A DNA stretch of 7,820 nucleotides from Planctomycetia bacterium (GTDB taxonomy: Bacteria > Planctomycetota > PLA2 > JAEUHO01), in contig JAUXCH010000207.1 of assembly GCA_030618975.1 (NCBI GenBank), forward strand, positions 1-7,820, in the 5' to 3' direction. This document shows, piece after piece, positions 4,876 to 7,820 of this stretch. Below the pieces are notes generated by a model, which saw only the letters and a program-made list of their open reading frames with translations, was not told where the DNA came from and made no database searches. Made by a program: the position numbers and the translations under genes. How positions within the stretch are numbered: position 1 is the stretch's first letter; each line of letters begins with the position of its first letter.

Positions 4876-6246
4876 ATGTACGCCCGACACGCTGAGATCA
4901 AGGTCGGCCTGCTCGTCATCGGGGCGAGCCTGGCCTTCCTCGGCCTGCTCTTCTACGCCTCCGGAGGCGGCTTCTGGACACAGTACCGCCACGTGATCCT
5001 GCGCTTCGAGCCCGGGAGCCTCGCGCCGCGGAAGGGCGATCCCATCCAGGTGAACGGCGTCCCGGTCGGCTTCGTCGACGAGGTCGGTCTCCGCACCCAG
5101 ATCCGCAAGGGCGCCGAGCTCGACGCGGCGGACAGGGCGAAGGTCGAAGCGATGCGTGAGAAGGACCCGAACACGCCGGACGAGATCCGCGAGATCTACG
5201 TGGAGGTGATCGCGAAGCTCGGCTGCGACACCCGGTGCCCCGTCGGGACGCGGGGGGAGATCGGGGAGAGCGTCACCCAGACGCGCTTCCTGGTCCTGAT
5301 CCCCGGGAACTCGACGATCGACCTCAGCGACGAGGACACGAGGAAGAACCCCATCATCGTGACGGAGAAGCCGGGCCTCGCCTCCATCGCCGCGAAGATC
5401 GACGGCGTCATCGAGAAGGCCGGCGACACCGTGGTCACCGCCAACGAGGCGCTGGGCGAGATCCGCGACCTCGTCGAGCTCGTGCGCGCGAAGGTGGCAG
5501 AGGGCAAGGTCGAGGAGATCCTGGGCAACATCCGCGAGACGACGGCCTCCCTGAGACGGGCCACCGCCGCCCTCGAGAAGGACCTGGTCGCCATCGCGGG
5601 CGACGTCAAGGCCGGTACCGAGGACTTCAAGCGCCTCGCAGCGTCGATCGCACGCATGACCGCCGAGCTCGAGAAGGAAGTGCCGGCCGTCGTCGCCGAC
5701 GTGCGCGAGGTCGTCGCCAAGATCGGCGGCGTCGTGGACCGCGCCGCGCCCAAGGTCGACGAGTTCCTCGACGACGTGAACCGCACCGGGAAGAACCTCG
5801 TCGCCCTCTCCGGGGAGTTCTCCGGCATCGGGGACGACGTGCGGGCCGTCGTGCGGGAGCTGGGCGCCGACGTCGACACGCTCACCGACACCCTGATCGA
5901 CACGGGTCGCAACCTGCTCGACGCGTCGGAAGACCTCCGCGCGCACCCCTGGAAGCTTCTCAACGAGCCGTCCACGGACGAGATCGCGTACGAGAACCTG
6001 CGCAACACCATGCAGAACTACGTGCGCGCCATGCAGCACATGAACGGCACGGCGCGAACCCTGCAGTCCATCCTGCAGCGCGGCGACGCGCAAGACCCCA
6101 CGGTCCGCGCGCTGATCGACCGCACGCTGTTCGAGTTCAACCGGAGCGTCGAGCGCTACCGGAAGTCCGAGAAGACGCTGGTCACCCTGCTCCAGAAGGG
6201 CAGCCCCGGGAAGCCGCCGCCGCCCCCGCCGAGGCCTCCCCGGTAG
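4876..6246 (+). CDS. mlaD: Long MlaD-type MCE-domain protein with extended helical region
   Basis: A 456-residue periplasmic lipid-binding protein anchored by one N-terminal membrane helix (about 9-28). The MCE domain runs from about 37 to 165, with GSLAPRKGDPIQVNGVPVGFVDEV (starting at G47) as its core and a later strand TRFLVLIPG (136-144). Two features differ from E. coli MlaD (about 183 residues): a charged insertion at about 76-107, between two MCE strands, and the pair C117/C121 (GCDTRCPVG), which could form a disulfide. Residues about 166-345 are long predicted amphipathic helices with heptad-like VxxxxxxV spacing, suited to a hexameric tube or needle as in PqiB-type or mycobacterial MCE proteins. 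HPWKLLNEP (357-365) is a recurring post-helix motif in long MlaD proteins. The tail is proline-rich (447-455). The start is ATG 4876 with GAGGA upstream. Confidence 0.92.
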   Translation: MYARHAEIKVGLLVIGASLAFLGLLFYASGGGFWTQYRHVILRFEPGSLAPRKGDPIQVNGVPVGFVDEVGLRTQIRKGAELDAADRAKVEAMREKDPNTPDEIREIYVEVIAKLGCDTRCPVGTRGEIGESVTQTRFLVLIPGNSTIDLSDEDTRKNPIIVTEKPGLASIAAKIDGVIEKAGDTVVTANEALGEIRDLVELVRAKVAEGKVEEILGNIRETTASLRRATAALEKDLVAIAGDVKAGTEDFKRLAASIARMTAELEKEVPAVVADVREVVAKIGGVVDRAAPKVDEFLDDVNRTGKNLVALSGEFSGIGDDVRAVVRELGADVDTLTDTLIDTGRNLLDASEDLRAHPWKLLNEPSTDEIAYENLRNTMQNYVRAMQHMNGTARTLQSILQRGDAQDPTVRALIDRTLFEFNRSVERYRKSEKTLVTLLQKGSPGKPPPPPPRPPR

Positions 6247-6250
6247 CCGA

Positions 6251-6258
6251 GGAGGGAG
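6251..6258 (+). promoter_or_regulatory. Ribosome binding site for the GTG start of the phospholipase D gene
   Basis: GGAGGGAG ends 6 nt before GTG 6265 and begins just after the mlaD stop. It supports the GTG start, which also gives the expected N-terminal membrane hairpin. Confidence 0.6.
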
Positions 6259-6264
6259 CGCCGC

Positions 6265-7695
6265 GTGCCCCACGGGCTGCCCACGCTCGCCGGCTGGGCC
6301 TACTTCGCGCTCGTCACGGCGTTCGTCCTCGTCGCGCTGTTCCGCCGACGCGAGACGGCTTCGGCGCTGGGGTGGTCGCTGGCGCTCGTCTTCCTCCCCG
6401 GCCTCGGCATCGTGCTGTTTCTCCTGTTCGGGGTCAACCGCCTGCCACGGCGGCTGCGGCGGAAGCGGGACCACCACGAGGCCTACCGGCGACGCGTGTC
6501 GCAAGCCGTGCCGGAGGATCGCGCCCCGGCCGACTCCGTGGAGCCACGCTGGCGCGACGTCGCCCGGATGCTCGAGAACCTGGAGGACGCGCCGCGCCGT
6601 GGCGGGAACGAGACCACGCTCTACGATGAGGGGCTCGTGGCGTTTCTCGAGATGGCGGAGGCCATCGAGGCCGCTTGCCACCACGTGCACGTCGAGTTCT
6701 ACATCTTTCGCGACGACGAGCTGGGCCGGCGCCTCACCGATCTCCTGGTCGAGAAGTGCGAGCAGGGCGTTCGGGTTCGCGTGCTCGTGGACGGCGTCGG
6801 ATCGGCCGGCAACCGCCGCATCGTGAAGCGCATCCGGCGGGCGGGGGGCCGGGCGGCGCGCTTCCTCAGGGTCTGGCCCTTCGGCAAACGCGTCACGCCC
6901 AACCTGAGGAACCACCGCAAGATCGTGATCTGCGACGGCCGCGTCGCCTTCTTCGGCGGCCTCAACGTCGGGGTCGAGTACCTGGGTCGTTACGGCCGGC
7001 AGGGTGCGTGGTTCGACCTCCACATGCGGGTGCGCGGGCCCGCGGTCTGGGACCTGCAGCGGATCTTCGCGGAAGACTGGGACTTCTGCACGGGGGAGAG
7101 CCTGGACGGGCCGGCCTGCTTCCCGCCGCTCGAGCCGGCCGGCCCCGAGACCGTCCAGATCCTGAGCGGGGGGCCCGACCTGGCGGTGAACCCGATCCGG
7201 CAGGCCTTCTTCGCCGCCTTCGTGCGCGCGCGGAAGAGCATCCTCCTGTTCACGCCCTACCTCGTCCCCGACCCGTCGCTGCGCGACGCCTTGAAGACGG
7301 CGGCCCGTAGCGGCGTGAAGGTGCGGATCGTCCTCCCCAGGCCACCGGGCGACAACCGCCTCGCCTGGTGGTGCGGCGAGTACTACGCCGAGGAACTCAT
7401 GGAGGCCGGCGTCCGCGTCTTCACCTGGACGCCCGGCATGATGCACGCCAAGGCCCTCGTCGTGGACGGGACGTGGGCCCTGCTCGGGACCGCCAACCTC
7501 GACAACCGGAGCCTGCGCCTGAATTTCGAGCAGATGGCCGTCCTCGACGGCCCGGCCCAGGTGGCGGAGCTCGACGGCCTGCTGCGGGACACCGTCGACC
7601 GGTGCCGGGAGACGACGCTGGAGGATCTCCACGGCCTGCCGCCGCTTCGGCGCGCCGCCCGGTCCGGCGCACGGCTGCTCGCGCCGCTGCTCTAG
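6265..7695 (+). CDS. cls: Cardiolipin synthase-type phospholipase D (two HKD motifs)
   Basis: A 476-residue bacterial ClsA-type enzyme. Two membrane helices (about 8-26 and 37-56) with a PLDc_N-like LVFLPGLGIVLFLLFGVNRL segment precede the catalytic region. Motif I is HRKIVICD (H217, K219, D224) followed by GGLNVG; motif II is HAKALVVD (H394, K396, D401) followed by GTANLDNRSLRLNFE. VEFYIFRDDELG (143-154) and LFTPYLVPD (328-336) are further family blocks. All six catalytic residues are present, and the length fits the usual 470-500. The known reaction joins two phosphatidylglycerols to cardiolipin and glycerol at the inner membrane; PLD-type synthases can also exchange other head groups, so a sphingolipid substrate cannot be excluded from the sequence. 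It is the last gene of the operon, 18 nt after mlaD, and its stop overlaps that of the convergent transporter gene. Confidence 0.92.
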   Translation: MPHGLPTLAGWAYFALVTAFVLVALFRRRETASALGWSLALVFLPGLGIVLFLLFGVNRLPRRLRRKRDHHEAYRRRVSQAVPEDRAPADSVEPRWRDVARMLENLEDAPRRGGNETTLYDEGLVAFLEMAEAIEAACHHVHVEFYIFRDDELGRRLTDLLVEKCEQGVRVRVLVDGVGSAGNRRIVKRIRRAGGRAARFLRVWPFGKRVTPNLRNHRKIVICDGRVAFFGGLNVGVEYLGRYGRQGAWFDLHMRVRGPAVWDLQRIFAEDWDFCTGESLDGPACFPPLEPAGPETVQILSGGPDLAVNPIRQAFFAAFVRARKSILLFTPYLVPDPSLRDALKTAARSGVKVRIVLPRPPGDNRLAWWCGEYYAEELMEAGVRVFTWTPGMMHAKALVVDGTWALLGTANLDNRSLRLNFEQMAVLDGPAQVAELDGLLRDTVDRCRETTLEDLHGLPPLRRAARSGARLLAPLL

Positions 7696-7820
7696 GCCGG
7701 GGTCGAGGTCGCCGGCGCCGCTTCCGCCTCGTCCACCTCGCCGGATGGGCCGAGCAGTACGGCCACCCAGCGCAGGTCCTCGCTGTTCTCGAGCAGGATC
7801 TTGACCACCATCGTGAGGGG
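7692..7820 (-). CDS. AI-2E family transporter, C-terminal end only; runs off the right edge
   Basis: Only the last 42 residues are in the window: PLTMVVKILLENSEDLRWVA followed by VLLG and a short Ala/Pro/Thr-rich tail ending at TAG (7694-7692). The PLT-VVKILLEN-LRWVAVLLG pattern is what I recognise as the end of the last helix of AI-2E/PerM (TqsA, YdiK) membrane transporters. The fragment is short, so the call rests on one conserved block. The frame is intact to the edge. The gene is convergent with the phospholipase D gene and shares the CTAG at 7692-7695, so the two stop codons overlap on opposite strands. Confidence 0.65.
   Translation of the reverse strand, partial: PLTMVVKILLENSEDLRWVAVLLGPSGEVDEAEAAPATSTPA

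Noticed and set aside
6217..6246. Proline-rich repeat at the end of mlaD as a possible frameshift or assembly artefact
   Set aside because: The frame ends at a normal stop followed at once by a good ribosome site for the next gene. Short proline-rich tails occur in long MCE proteins.
3898..7632. A minus-strand open frame of 1244 codons antisense to the STAS, mlaE, mlaD and phospholipase D genes
   Set aside because: It consists of low-complexity Asp/Glu/Arg/His/Val-rich sequence with no domain, and mirrors strongly conserved plus-strand proteins. Such long antisense frames are common in high-G+C DNA.
1..7820. CRISPR array, insertion sequence, tRNA or integration site
   Set aside because: I found no regularly spaced direct repeats, no transposase motifs, no terminal repeats and no tRNA-like fold; the region is nearly all coding with uniform composition.

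Overview
The window is a high-G+C stretch of about 7.8 kb, coding almost throughout, from a bacterium with a Gram-negative type of envelope: it carries an MlaE/MlaD lipid-transport pair and a lipoprotein. The short HEAT-repeat lipoprotein resembles proteins common in Planctomycetota, but nothing fixes the phylum; Planctomycetota, Acidobacteriota, a myxobacterial-type lineage or an uncultivated high-G+C group all remain possible.

Layout. Two minus-strand genes sit on the left: the N-terminal part of a GNAT-fold acyltransferase-like protein (1-342, running off the left edge) and, overlapping it, a serine palmitoyltransferase-type PLP enzyme (339-1532). A 315-bp divergent intergenic region (1533-1847) holds a plausible minus-strand sigma-70-type promoter and three perfect inverted repeats lying in what would be a leader of about 230 nt for the palmitoyltransferase mRNA. 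To the right, seven plus-strand genes are packed like one operon: an NAD(P)-dependent epimerase/reductase (1848-2837), a small HEAT-repeat lipoprotein (2860-3222), an RsbW-like HATPase (3219-3692), a STAS-domain protein (3689-4018), an MlaE permease (4042-4866), a long MlaD/MCE protein (4876-6246) and a two-HKD cardiolipin synthase-type phospholipase D (6265-7695). The gaps are 22 nt or less where the genes do not overlap by 4 nt, except 23 nt before mlaE. At the right edge the C-terminus of an AI-2E family transporter (7692-7820, minus strand) converges on the operon, and the two stop codons overlap.

How the genes may work together. Palmitoyltransferase, GNAT-type acyltransferase and epimerase-type reductase are the three activities of the bacterial ceramide pathway described in Caulobacter (Spt, bCerS, CerR), so the left half reads as a ceramide/dihydroceramide synthesis module. 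Here the reductase gene heads an operon that continues into an MCE-type lipid transporter and a phospholipid synthase. The new idea is that sphingolipid synthesis, transport between membranes and phospholipid head-group chemistry are co-expressed. The HATPase/STAS pair may place the transporter under a phosphorylation-type partner switch, with the STAS protein doubling as an MlaB-like subunit. No MlaF-type ATPase is visible in the window, so the transporter would need one encoded elsewhere.
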